Of a DNA stretch of 64,000 nt, positions 1 to 11,500 are shown one piece after another. How positions within the stretch are numbered: position 1 is the stretch's first letter; every line of letters begins with the position of its first letter. This DNA is from Chamaecyparis obtusa (lineage: Eukaryota; Streptophyta; Pinopsida; Cupressales; Cupressaceae). The DNA is taken from positions 248,001 to 312,000 of the forward strand of contig BSBK01001301.1 of NCBI GenBank assembly GCA_027943335.1. Direction: 5' to 3'. A model generated the notes under the pieces. That model saw only the letters and a list, made by a program, of their open reading frames with translations, did not search any database and was not told the DNA's origin. The translations under genes were made by a program, and so were the position numbers.

Positions 1-3000
1 ATTTGGCATGTAATGATGAGGTTTTGTGGTGAATGAGAAGGATTTCTTTGATGAAACTTTGTGTTTTCCTATATTTTCATTTATTCTCAGTGATTGTACA
101 GACATTTACATATTGGGCCATTTGATCCTTGATCATGGAATTATATCTTGGTGAGTTAGCTTCACTTTTCATTTGATTTTAATTTATTTGGTTTAGGTAG
201 AAGGAAGATCTAATAAGTTTGGTGAAGACTGGTTTAGAGGACTTAGAAACCCCAAGGGTTTGGATTCTCATGGCCCTAACCTAACATTCCACAGTAAGAT
301 TTGGCCAATTATTTCTAGAATATTAGGACCCTATGTGTAATATATGTTGCAGTTGATTTCAAACTAGGCAAAGCAATTTGTGAGTTTTGTCGTGATGCCC
401 TAGGCTTGGCATGTGGATGTGACAAGCTAGGAAAGTGGAGAGTTTGAGTTGTAGAGAAGACTAGCAGTGGTGTGGGTGTTAACCATTGGGTGTTTCAAAG
501 TCCTTATACATAGGAAAACAAGAAAATATTAGCCTATTGTCATGAAAAATTGATTGGTGAAGAGTTTCAACCAAACCCTCATGTATTAGCCCTATTGGGC
601 CTATTTTTCTTAGATTGGTTGACCGGGTCAAACCCAAAACCCAAAACCAATTCTTTGATATTTTATAGTATGTTCAAAAAGGGTGTCTTATTCTAGTTTT
701 TTTTTGGGTCTTGTTAAGGAAATTTGAAAGTAAGGGGCTGAATAGTCAATTTGGAGGGCTAATTGTAGTAGGTCACCTAATAGGCCTACTAGGGAAAAGT
801 CATATTGTGGGTCTTTGTTAGTGTTTCCAAAAGGGTAAGTTGAAGAATTTAAAGTGTTTACACATAGAAAACATCCACACATGATCTCTTCAACCATGGT
901 GATAATATCCTGATATGCTAGGGGTATAGGTTTCTTGGAAGGTCTTAGGGGTTAATGGATTGTTGTGAGGAGTTGTATGTCCTTTGTGTGTTGAATTTCT
1001 TTGAGTGGATTGGTCACAAGGAGGGAACCAAGAGAAGTTCAAGAAGTAGGGTATAGCATTGGGAAAGTTATAAGAGAAGGGCCATTGGATGGTCCCTTTT
1101 TGATGCCCATGAAAGAATACCTTAAGAATTCTAGAAGTGTACCTTGATACCCTTTGCATCAGGTGGTTGAACTTCTTGAACAATAGGCTTATTCATTTAA
1201 AATCTCAAGCGTTGTATTGACACAACTTTGTTGGGTAGGACGAGTGCAAGAATGTCTTCAGGGAATCTTCATTTTGAAAGGCTATTATAGTCTGAATGGA
1301 CTTGTGACATCCTTGAAGTACATGCTTGAGTTGCAAACACCATGTCATTATTGTCTACCATCCATTAAAATAGGGGCATGGTTGGGAGTTATCTTTGACT
1401 CGTACTCCAGAGACATCCTCTGTATCTAAGCTATGATCATGGGATTTTCTATCCCCAAGGAAGAATAATAGTAGTGTTACCAGAATTTCATTACTACTGC
1501 AATTTTTGTTACAGAAGGTACATTTACTATAAATGACCTTGTTCATTGATATTCAGAAATCAAAAGTAAATTGCATTATGAAGGAAAAGAAGCATTTCAT
1601 TTGTATTAAACATGGATATTATATTTTGTGTTTGTACATTTGAAGTATTAAATACATCATGAATTGGACATCAAACAAGTTTCTCACACAAACCGTAAGG
1701 ATAGCCTATTATCTTTTTTTAATTTTTAGACCATGAGAAAGATAGAATGTGTAAAGAGATAAGGTCATAGGTAACCGATCATTACCTTTTGCTTTGACCA
1801 GTTATGTGTGCTTTGATGTTGCTTCCCTTTCCGCTCCTAGTTGTCCAAGCCTCTAAACAACTTCCTAAGATCCTTCTTAAGAGAGAAGAGATGAGGTTAG
1901 ATCCAGTGGATCCAAGAAATGATTGATTACCCATGAGTAATTACCACTACACATACGCTATCTATTGCTTCCCTGAGTCCACATAAAAGATAAAAGACTA
2001 TACTGACTGTCTCATGAAGTATTTTTATTCTAACCAGTGTGTTCTATGTGTAGAGATAGGTGTTTCAATCTGACAAGTGGGGTTAAATGTGGCTCCCATG
2101 AGGGTTGAGCCTAGCCTATCAAAATGAAACAAGAATATCAAACACTAATCAACCATTAAAATATGGTATGCTGCTTAAAGTAAAAAAAACCAAATTCATA
2201 GGTTTATTATTCAAAAGTAAAAGAGTTACGATGATGGGGAAACAATGTTATATCAAAAATCAATTGTGAGGAGCATCCTTCTTGTCACTGTGACCAAAAC
2301 AATTACAATCACATACTATGTTAAGAAAAGAAGAAAACAATAATAGCATGTAAGGGACATGTCAAGATTCAAGAAAGTTTGTGACGTTATTTTCATGCCT
2401 TTTATCATTGCAAATCAATGGATAACAACAAAAGAGAAATAATCTATTGAGTTGATCAATATATGAAAGAAACAATAGTTTGATCCATTAGATCAAGATA
2501 GAAAACATAAAGGCAAATACAGAGGGCAAACTGGTGTCATTTGTATCAAGGAAAAATGATATGCAGGAAATATAAAAGGAACATGCTAGAATTTTAGCTT
2601 GAAATAAGCAGACAGATGTAGAGAGAAGGACAATATGAAAGTCTCATGGAATTGCTAGTATGAAATCGTTTCCATGAGAATTTACAAAAAGTCAAAGAAA
2701 TTTCATTGTTTCTTAAAACATATTTTTGAGCAAGAACATGAAAGATATATGGAGCTTGAGCATCTGTAGTCAAAACACAAGGAGGATACAAAATATGATA
2801 TTCCTTATATTTCCAAGCACTTACTAGATTCAAAGGGAAAAGACAACAACAAAAACAAAAAAATACGCTGGAAGCTCCCTTTTCGCCATTTCGCCGGGCG
2901 AAAATAAGTGAGCTATGAAATAGCAAAAACCAACCCCCTTTTCTCCATTTTGTTGGGGGAAAATAAGTGAGTTGTGAAATAGAAAAAACCTTCCTTGGGT

Positions 3001-5139
3001 GAAAATAAGTGAGCTTGTTCGAATTCAAAGAAAGAAGCATGGTGAAATCTCACAGAGTAATGTAAAATGCAGAGATGTTAAAGAACAGGGCACGAGCTTA
3101 ACAAAAAATGTGCAGTGTGAAGTCCAGAAGGAAATGTTTTTTTTTCATACAGGTGTAGAAGAGGGGCTCAAACCTGCAAGGAAATAGTGATAAAAGCCTC
3201 CAGAATTCCCAAAAACCTCAGCCATGGGGGCGCCATAGAGAGGAATGCAAAGCAAATGTAGTGGCTTAGGGTTTCCTTAACCCTTCTTTCAAAAAAGTGC
3301 TAAGTGTAAAATGATGCAAGGTTTTTAGAGATCGGGCTTTATGATGCCCTCAAGCATTTTGCATATGCTTTGAAATCTATGGATAGGCCATTTTAATGAC
3401 ATTTTAAACAAAATTTACTATCTCACTTAATAGTATAATAATATATTACATTAATATATGATTATATTAATAAGTATAATAATATTTTGCCTTTAATATT
3501 GTCTCTTGTTGATAAATTTTTGTAATTATTAATTATTAAATGATGCATTGTATAAATCAATTCAAAATTATTAAAATCTTTTAGAGGGAAAGCAATATTA
3601 ATAAAGGTTGGAGAGATAAGGATGCTTTTAATAAACTTAAAGACTTCTTCCTTGGAGGTTATGGAAGTTTGGAGACATAAGGAGAGCATCTAGGCATCTT
3701 GGAGCAGATTTAGGAGATGTTAGAGGACATTTAGGAGGTTTTCGGATTTGGAGTTATTTTTATTTGTTAAGGAGGCTTTATGACCCATTTGAGTGTTTTG
3801 AGGCCTTTTTTGAGCAGACTTCAGACTCCTTCATGGTTGTGGAGACTTTTTCCAGCCACTTTTTGTCATTTCATGGCTTCTAGACCTTATTTTTGGAGCC
3901 TTTTTTTCTAGCATCTGACCCTTAGTGGTTGAGGAAGTGGTACTTAGAGAGTTTAGATACTCATTTGTAGGAGGTTTTGATTATGCAAGAGAGGCTTTCC
4001 TTGTGACATTTTTGTCCTTGAAGTATTTTGTGCATGTATTTATAACTCATTTTGGAAACATAATATACAGTGGCTGAAACTTTTGGAGCAAACATTATCT
4101 GAGTTCATTTTTGTCTTCTTTTCTTTCTGCATATTTGTGTACACCATAGGTGATTGATAAAGGTGATTAGTGAATTTTGTCATTCCATGTTATCTTGTCT
4201 CATTTGAGTACCTATTTGTAGGAGTGTATGTTTGTTTACAGGTTGTAGTTTGTGTTGTATTGTTTTGAGTCAGTTAAGTGAGAAATCTCTTCTCCTTAAT
4301 AGGTTCATTCAAAGCCTTACTATGAAATATTTATGCAAGCCTATACAAAAAAAATTGTACTTTCCCTCAAGTTAGATAGTGAGAACCAACACTTAGTCAT
4401 TTGTGGTTGTGATTCATATCGGTTTGGTGCATCACCTAGTAAGTAGAAATATGCATTTCATTTTATTTCTATTTTTTCTCCTCCCCTTTCCCTTCTAAGT
4501 TCTAGTTTCATTTTGAGCTAAATAGGTGATTATCTATTAGGAACCGGCCTAGAATCTAGAGGTTTCATTTCAAGTTTTGCATAGTCCACATGTAGAAGTG
4601 ATTCCCATGTTATGCCAGGTTGTTGGACTTTTGGGTTTAATAGGGTGAAAATTTGGTGCATAAAAAGTAGTTACAAACATTAGGAGACACTCCTTGACTC
4701 CTTTGTTCTGCTATTTGTTGTTGAAGATTCCCCATTGGGAAATACAAGGGAATATGAGAATCATTTCATGGAAAATACCACACATTCATATCTTCCACGA
4801 AGTTGTTTTGGGTAGCCACCAGCTCTCTGTTGGAACTAGACAAAACTGATTGCAATGGTGCCATTGGCTAAGGAACAACAACTAACTATTTGGAATTATG
4901 ATTTTGGCCATTATTTTGGTTGTTGCTTCCTTGGTTTCTCTTATTCCATCTTTGATACTGATTTGGCTAGTATAAAGGCCTTCCATTTTGCCAGTTCTGG
5001 AAATTTTGATACTCGATTTGCTAGGGTATGCCATACTACCTTTTGAAACTGGTAAGCTCATTTGTTACTGATCTCAATAGGCTTTTCATTTCACTCACTT
5101 CAACTAGCAAAGAAGGTGTAGCTATTTGTGAAGACTGGG
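1..5139. other. Intergenic DNA, no gene recognised
   Basis: No reading frame here has a recognisable domain or plant splice structure. The open frames are short (under 150 codons), and both strands look like decayed repeat. The motif around 775-800 (GCCTAATAGGCCTACTAGGG) resembles a phrase in the long LTR of the gypsy element at 31560-31590, so 540-1200 may be an old relative of that LTR; this is weak. The only clear local structure is the tandem repeat at 2878-3015. Confidence 0.5.
2878..3015. repeat. Imperfect tandem repeat, about 60-bp unit, 2.3 copies
   Basis: Two successive copies of a unit of about 60-65 bp are visible. Each carries the core GAAAATAAGTGAG followed by GAAATAGMAAAAACC. 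A third, truncated copy (GGTGAAAATAAGTGAGCTTG) ends near 3015. The first copy is the most GC-rich, with a CGCCATTTCGCCGGGCG palindromic patch. I see no coding potential and no terminal signals. Confidence 0.6.
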
Positions 5140-6000
5140 CATTTAGATATATGTACATAGACTGTCGAGAAGCAACAGAGCTGGTAGAGGTGTCACTTTA
5201 AGGATTCTCATAGTTTTGCAAAAAACACTTTGGGAATACTGGTAGTGGAGGTTTGGGTGGTAATTTGCCTACATTAATAAGGTTATTCCCAGCTCTAATG
5301 GTTATTCCATAAGTAGCTAGTAAACTTACACCCCCAAGGTTTGTATAGTTCATGCTATATCTGCATTAAAAGCCTTTAAGTAGAAAGTGAAGGCCATAGG
5401 TGTTGGTGGGAGGGCATTTGTGGGAATTCTATTCTATGTCCCATGGAATCTACTACTGAAATCCGCTATAGCCTCTTGAGGAGATCTCTTAATATTGATA
5501 AGTTGGTGAAGTGGGGAAGAGCAGTCACCTTTCTCATAGAAAATGTTGTAGAATAGGTTGCCTAGGCCGTCCTAGGTAGCTATAATGTTTGGGGGAAGGT
5601 ATCTATACCAATGAAGCACTTTCCCTTTGAAAGATGTTGCCAGCAATCTCAGGGCTACATTTTTCTCAGTAGTATGGTGTATCGTGTAGGTATTGGCTAC
5701 GCCAATCATATGTTCAACAGGGTTTTCTTATCTTCGCTAGTACATTTAGGTAGAACTTTTAAAGCATTAGTGGGAATGACATCCCAGTTGACACCAACAA
5801 CTAGTGGAATGAGTGGGCTCCCACTATTCCAACTCACAAAAGTTTCTTGCGGCCATAGGTGCTATAGGTGGTATTGGTGTTGCAAGGGATCAATAATCAT
5901 GGATAATGAGTTGATATGGATCTTATGACAGACATGTAGCTCATAAAATCTTTCTAACCAGGCTTAGTGATGGTTTGGTCCCACCGAGCATGCCAAAAAA
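5140..6000 (-). mobile_element. Decayed Ty3/gypsy gag (Tat/Ogre-like)
   Basis: Read on the minus strand, this stretch gives a gag-type product broken by stops and frameshifts. Recognisable pieces in order are a segment like RLLATSFKGKALHWYRYLPP (near 5640), a segment like EKGDCSSPLHQLINIKRSPQ (near 5480), then SRFHGTWNRIPTNALPP and, nearer 5240, NLINVGKLPPKPPLPVFP. Strongly similar gag modules sit in plant gypsy elements of the Tat type. At 5973-6000 the minus strand carries TTGGCATGCTCGGTGGGACC, a phrase I associate with the leader just before gag in such elements, so the 5' LTR should lie to the right. No protease or RT is visible to the left, so the remnant is truncated or eroded. The lineage call is inference from motif memory. 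Confidence 0.6.
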
Positions 6001-7238
6001 AGAGTTGATCCTAAAATTTACACTTCAGAATGATAACAGCCCTTGGGGAAAGTCTAAGTATTGTGGGACCAATATTGGTAATACTCAAAACAATCTCCGA
6101 GATTGAGGATCCGACTCTCCCTGATCAGGGGAAATGGAAAGAGAGAAACTAAAAATGAGATTAACTAGAGGAAATGTGCCAAATCATTTTCCTACTTATT
6201 CACAATCTTTCTTCAGAGAAGATAGAACCATAACATCTGGATGTAAATATTGTCCTATAAATTGGCATAGTATACCACAATCCCTTCATTGTTGAAATGA
6301 GAACATAACGACAAGATCCTAGACATAGATCTAAACATTCATATCATTTAATGGGTGCATATATAAAAGCCGAGAAACAATAAAGCATCCACAATTACCT
6401 ATTCATCTATTCACTTATGGAAACCTCACAAACATGGAGCACTTTTGCATTTCAATTACTTTCAACTGGAAGAGTTACTTATCAACATGATCCATCACTG
6501 AGAAGTAATTTCAACATAGAAATGCTAGATTCTTATAAGATAATGAATATTCAAATTGATATAGACTATGCTAGTATATTCAAAATCAACTAAAACTAAA
6601 AAGGCTCGACTGAGCACAGACGAATTCTAATTAACATGAAAGTAGTCAGTAGTAAAGTTTGCAAATATCATATCCCAGAATTATAACAAAAGTAAATATT
6701 CGTCTGGTCAAATTATCAGTCTGCTCAAAACTAAAAAAATTCCAACCTCATTTGAGAAAAACCACCACCCCCTAAATAGCCCCCAAAACTTGTAACCACA
6801 AAGATTCCCCTTTAACAGAAAACCCATGCCGGCTGAATCACCTCCTAGAGAAATCATCATTCAAGGTCGTTAGAGGAACAATCACAATGCATTGTCACCT
6901 AACAAACTTGATTTGTTTGATGCGTGTCTAGGTGGAATAAAAAACAAGTAGCACAATCATTCCCCATTCTCTCCAATCGAGCATCACTCCATCCAAAAGA
7001 TATTGAGACATATGGCCGCACAATGAAGTTTCTGGCTAGAGAGACTCCTCACACATTCTTCAAAATTTTGAGAGCCTAACACGTTTCCGGGGTGACTTTA
7101 GTTCACAATCAAGAAGATAAGGCCCACAAATGAGAGAACACTCTGACCTGCGACAAAAGAACTTTGAAATGCAAAGGTGGGATGGTCTGTATAGAGATAT
7201 ATAGTTTCAATTAGCTAAAATTTTCTGACTTTTGAAAA
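6001..7238. other. AT-rich DNA, possibly old LTR of the gypsy remnant
   Basis: No gene is visible. Given the minus-strand gag immediately to the left, this is where its 5' LTR would lie, but I could not find a second copy or clean TG/CA ends within the window. Confidence 0.3.
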
Positions 7239-7672
7239 TAAGTTTGTTAATTTGTCATATGTTTTGGATCTTGATTGTGTACAATTTTTTGAGTCAACGT
7301 TTCGGGTCACACTCTGTGAACCATCATTAAGACAAGAGAGCTCAAGGGGATGATAAATATGCAAGTTGTAGAACAAGACTCCCTTAAAAAGATAAGAGAA
7401 GAGGTAGGAAGGAAAGAGTAGGCAGACATTTTTCTTTCTCTTCTGCTTTGGTCTATGTGCTCTTTCCTTCCTCACTCTTCTCTTATCTTTTTAAGAGAGT
7501 CTTTTTCTACACCCTACACATTTCTTATCCCCTTGAGCTCTCTTGTCCTGATGATGGTTCACAGAGTGTGACCCGAAATGTTGACTCAAAAAATTGTACA
7601 CAATCAAGGTCCAAAAGCATATGACAAATTGTTATGGATTGTGGAACCCTGGTAACACTTAAGTTTGTTAAT
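7239..7672. mobile_element. Long inverted-repeat (foldback) element with 13-bp flanking repeat
   Basis: Left arm about 7249-7425 and right arm about 7457-7631 are reverse complements over roughly 175 bp with scattered mismatches (for example GGGTCACACTCTGTGAACC against GGTTCACAGAGTGTGACCC). They leave a loop of about 30 bp. The 13-mer TAAGTTTGTTAAT occurs in direct orientation immediately outside, at 7239-7251 and 7660-7672, and is not part of the inverted pairing, so it looks like a target-site duplication. A decayed relative of the right arm occurs at about 16173-16235 in ALDH intron 7, which suggests a dispersed family. A transcript would fold into a long hairpin. No coding frame is convincing. 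Confidence 0.65.
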
Positions 7673-8322
7673 CTAAGATAAATAAGAAATATTTTGCACA
7701 TCAAATTAAATTATAATATTACTATAAGATAAATAACTGTATAATTTTTAAATCAAACTCATTTCATAAATCATAAATTATCTCCCATAAGAATGAATTT
7801 CTCATCCATAATAATTCAAAAAAATCCATGTCTAATACAAACTATTTATAAACAATAGAATGCCCTATGAACTGGTAGAGAGGGATCAATTTATAGATTT
7901 TAAAAAAATGAAATTTAGAATATGCATTACAAAACCTATGCCATTCTTCTTTATAGCATCGATTTCCTATAATAATAATTTAATTAATCCACATGATAAT
8001 ACTTTAATTAATCCACATAATCATTGGTAGTTCAAGCATCGCTTTCCCACGGTCACTGCTTAGAAACAGTAAAAGATTCCATTTTTGTGATCAGAAAATG
8101 AACTCTATCATGAGATTTGTATAAGGACAAGAATTTCTTCCATAATGCATTACAGACTTCCATAATGCATTACAGAGTTTGACAAAAAAAAAACCTAGGG
8201 TTGAATTCCGATAACGATATTAAAAAAGTTCTCAGTGGAGCTCATTAGAGAAATCCCTATTTTAATTTAAAAAAAAATGAACTTTTCTTATCTCAACAAC
8301 AGACCAGTGACTCATCTTGCAT
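7673..8322 (+). promoter_or_regulatory. ALDH upstream region with short duplications
   Basis: This stretch lies directly upstream of the ALDH TATA box. It carries two short direct duplications: TTAATTAATCCACAT twice (about 7980-7994 and 8004-8018), and an exact 20-bp tandem duplication, CTTCCATAATGCATTACAGA, at 8137-8156 and 8157-8176. A TGACTCA motif (GCN4/bZIP-type) lies near 8308. Whether any of these act as control elements is inference from position only. Confidence 0.35.
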
Positions 8323-8330
8323 TATAAAAA
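8323..8330 (+). promoter_or_regulatory. TATA box of the ALDH gene
   Basis: TATAAAAA, 112-119 bp upstream of the ATG at 8442, in an otherwise suitable AT-rich setting. A start of transcription about 30 bp downstream (near 8355) would give a 5' UTR of about 85-90 nt. The position of the start is inferred. Confidence 0.55.
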
Positions 8331-8441
8331 GAATGTAAACTTTAAGAAAAGCAGCAAATCACAGAGACTTACCAACACGACTTTAAATGCGTTTAATGAC
8401 CAGATCATCACAGTTTCTCCATCAAGTACCACAGAAATTTA

Positions 8442-8523
8442 ATGGCTAAAATGTCCTCTCCCTCTGTCACAGTGAAATACACAAAGCTCTTCATCAATGG
8501 AGAGTTTGTGGATTCAGTTTCAG
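8442..8523 (+). CDS. ALDH exon 1
   Basis: Residues 1-27 plus one base. The start is [20 protein letters not shown]; a second in-frame Met at residue 4 is an alternative start. The KLFINGEFV motif marks the beginning of the ALDH fold. Donor GTATCT, phase 1; intron 1 is 76 bp. Confidence 0.9.
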
Positions 8524-11500
8524 GTATCTTCATATTTATGTTGCTCTCAATTAAACTTTTCTTCTGGGTAGAGACTAAAAGTTGTGATTTTTATTGCAGG
8601 GAGAACTTTTGAAACATTTGATCCTCGAACAGGGGATTCCATAGCCAGTGTAGCAGAGGCCACCAAGGAAGATGTTGATGTGGCTGTGAAAGCTGCTAGA
8701 AATGCCTTTGATCATGGCCCCTGGCCTCGCATGTCTGGCTATGTAATTTTACCCTAATTCCTCTGTTTTGTTCAATGCTTACCATCTATATGGATTGGGA
8801 AGTTGTAATTCTACTCCTCATTCCTCTGATCTTTTTTGAGATGTGCAGGAAAGAGGTCGTATTATGAACAAATATGCAGATTTGATGGACCAACATTTGG
8901 AGGAGTTGGCTGTGCTTGAAACCTTGGATGCTGGGAAGCCATTGGCAGGTTGTAAAGACTATGAGATTCCTGCAGGGATAAAGTACCTACGCTACTATGC
9001 TGGTAAGTGACTACTGTCTTTAGATTCAGTGAACTATCAGGAGAAAAAACACAGTTAGATTTCATAAGAATGTGTGGATTTACAAAGGTGAATGTGTTAG
9101 GAAAGAAGAGTGCGGAACACTTTCCACATTATCAAATTCTTAGGGGAGAATAAACCAGGGACGGCTATCAATTTCAATTACAGTCATTAAGATGCACAAA
9201 AGTAAATAGAGTAAGCATAGAAGGATAAACAAGCATAAAACAAAACACCAATATTTCCGTGGGAAAACCCTCCGGGTAAAAAAACCCACACCCAAAGCAA
9301 CAGTCACTTATATTATCATAAATCTGGTTACATATAAGTTACAGATTGTTTGCTTTCAGATATATATTCTCAACCTTAGTTCTACAATTGCTGAATACTC
9401 TATCACCAAGTTTCACAGAAATTGATCCTTTGCAACTTATCGAGTATCTCAACAACCTTAGTGCATCCCCTACTTGCTATCCTCTCACTGCACCTTACCA
9501 ACGAATCCTGTAGTGATTTATACACACCACAATTCGTTATGAAATCTGGTACTTTAACCGTCACTTTCACAAATGGTCAACTAACTCAACCTTTCCCATT
9601 CATCCAATCCAACCGGCGGTCACCACAAAGCTGTGTGTGTGAGCATCACCGCACGACGGATACTAGTCCACGGCATACTACTCCACGGGCATCACTGTAC
9701 TGGCACCGGCTTCAACATACCAACTCCACCGTACTAGCACCGGCTTCAACATGCATTACTGTACCGGCACCAGCTTCAACATGCATCACCATACTGGCAC
9801 CAGCTTCAACATACCGACTTCCCTGTATGCTTCACCACCGGCCTCGCATACCACTTCATCGTAGGATACCGGATGCACCATACCATTCATCACTCCGTTC
9901 GCCACTCCATTAGCAGTGTACATGATGGATGCCATCGGCCATTGGCAAAATCCGTACGGTCATGGCACTCACTGTACGGGTCATGACAGCCACCGTACGG
10001 TCAGGAGTTGATTCCTACGGTGGTCACTTCATAAACGGTCAACTAACTCAACCTTTCCATTCATCCAATCCAACCGGTGATCACCACAGAGCTGTGTGTG
10101 CGAGCATCACCGCACGACGGATACTAGTCCATGGCCATCACTGTACTGGCACCGGCTTCAGCATACTAGCTCCACCGTACTGGCACCGGCTTCAACATGC
10201 ATCACTGTACTGGCACCGGCTTTAGCATGCATCATCGTACTGGCACTGACTTCAACATACCGACTTCCTTGTATGCTTCACCGCCGGCCTCACATACCAC
10301 TTCGCCGTTGGATACCGGCTGCACCATACCATTCATCACTCTGTTCGCCACTCCATTGGCAGCGTACGTGATGGACACCATTGGGCAATCACCATACGGT
10401 CATGACACTCACCATATGGGTCATGTCAGCCACCATACGGTCGGGAGTTGAGCCCTATGGTGGGGTCATGGAAGCCATCGTATGGTCAGGAGTTGATTCC
10501 TACGATGGACCTCGTACGGTGGAACCCCGTATGATAGATTCACCGTATGGTGACTCCACCGTGCTTCGTCATACTCCAACATCTCCCACTTGACAAAGTA
10601 CTTTTTGATATCCACGGAGTTTGTAAACAAGTTATTGAGAGTCAGGGGCTTCAAGCCCCATTGAATTTGTGTTCCATTTGAACTTAACTGGCACCTTTGA
10701 AACACTCAGAGGCTACTGAGAAACACAAACATCATAATTCCCATTAGACTGATACACCCTTTCCACATTAGTATACACACCATCACGAACCAAAGTTCAC
10801 CATGTGCTCCATTGAGATATTTGCAACAGAAACGTGAATGGTCTCATCTTATGCACGAATGTTCTCACCTCCTACCATGCCACTGCCACTGGACACACAT
10901 AGAAGCCATTCACAAAGAAAGCCACACAACTGTTGCACATGAATCACAAACTCTATCTTCAATTGATATCCCAAAACACATACACTCTATCGACAAGCGA
11001 TCAGATATATCATTTTAACTATCAACAACATAGCAGAAATAGCACCCACAGCAAGTGCTTGCACATCTAACTATCCATACCTCTAAGGTATACCAACATG
11101 AATTCCAAATCACCAACATATACACCTTGTTACACAGTCTCAAGCCTCAAGTGCAATACTCATCACATACACACCAGGAAACTCCCACTCCACAAGTAAT
11201 GTCAAAGTTGAAAAGAATCCATTAACAACATCAGATAGAAGTGTATAAAACTTGTAGTACCAAGAACATTCACAATACTGAGTAGTTGTAAACCAAGAAC
11301 CTGCAAGCACAAATTTCATAGCAAGTCTCCACAGCCCCCTGTATCATGTCCTTCTACACACACCTCTTAATTCTAACTGTGTCAAGAACATAATAGATGA
11401 ATGCTTCTTAGTTGGAACAATTACTCATTCCAACACATACATCTCTAGCCACAAGAGAACGTTGGCATCATCTATGTTTCCATGTATCCATGAGCACCTG

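Noticed and set aside
7239..7672. A microRNA precursor
   Set aside because: Arms of about 175 bp with uniform pairing are far longer than usual plant precursors, and a flanking duplication points to a mobile element.
9700..9800. Regular short repeats that might suggest a CRISPR-like array
   Set aside because: Units are imperfect and contiguous with no spacers, and the setting is a plant LTR.
9422..10451. Open frames up to 163 codons within the copia LTR, with relatives in the other LTR
   Set aside because: They follow the LTR's internal 30-bp array and recur in more than one phase; LTRs are non-coding and the frames are not conserved as proteins.
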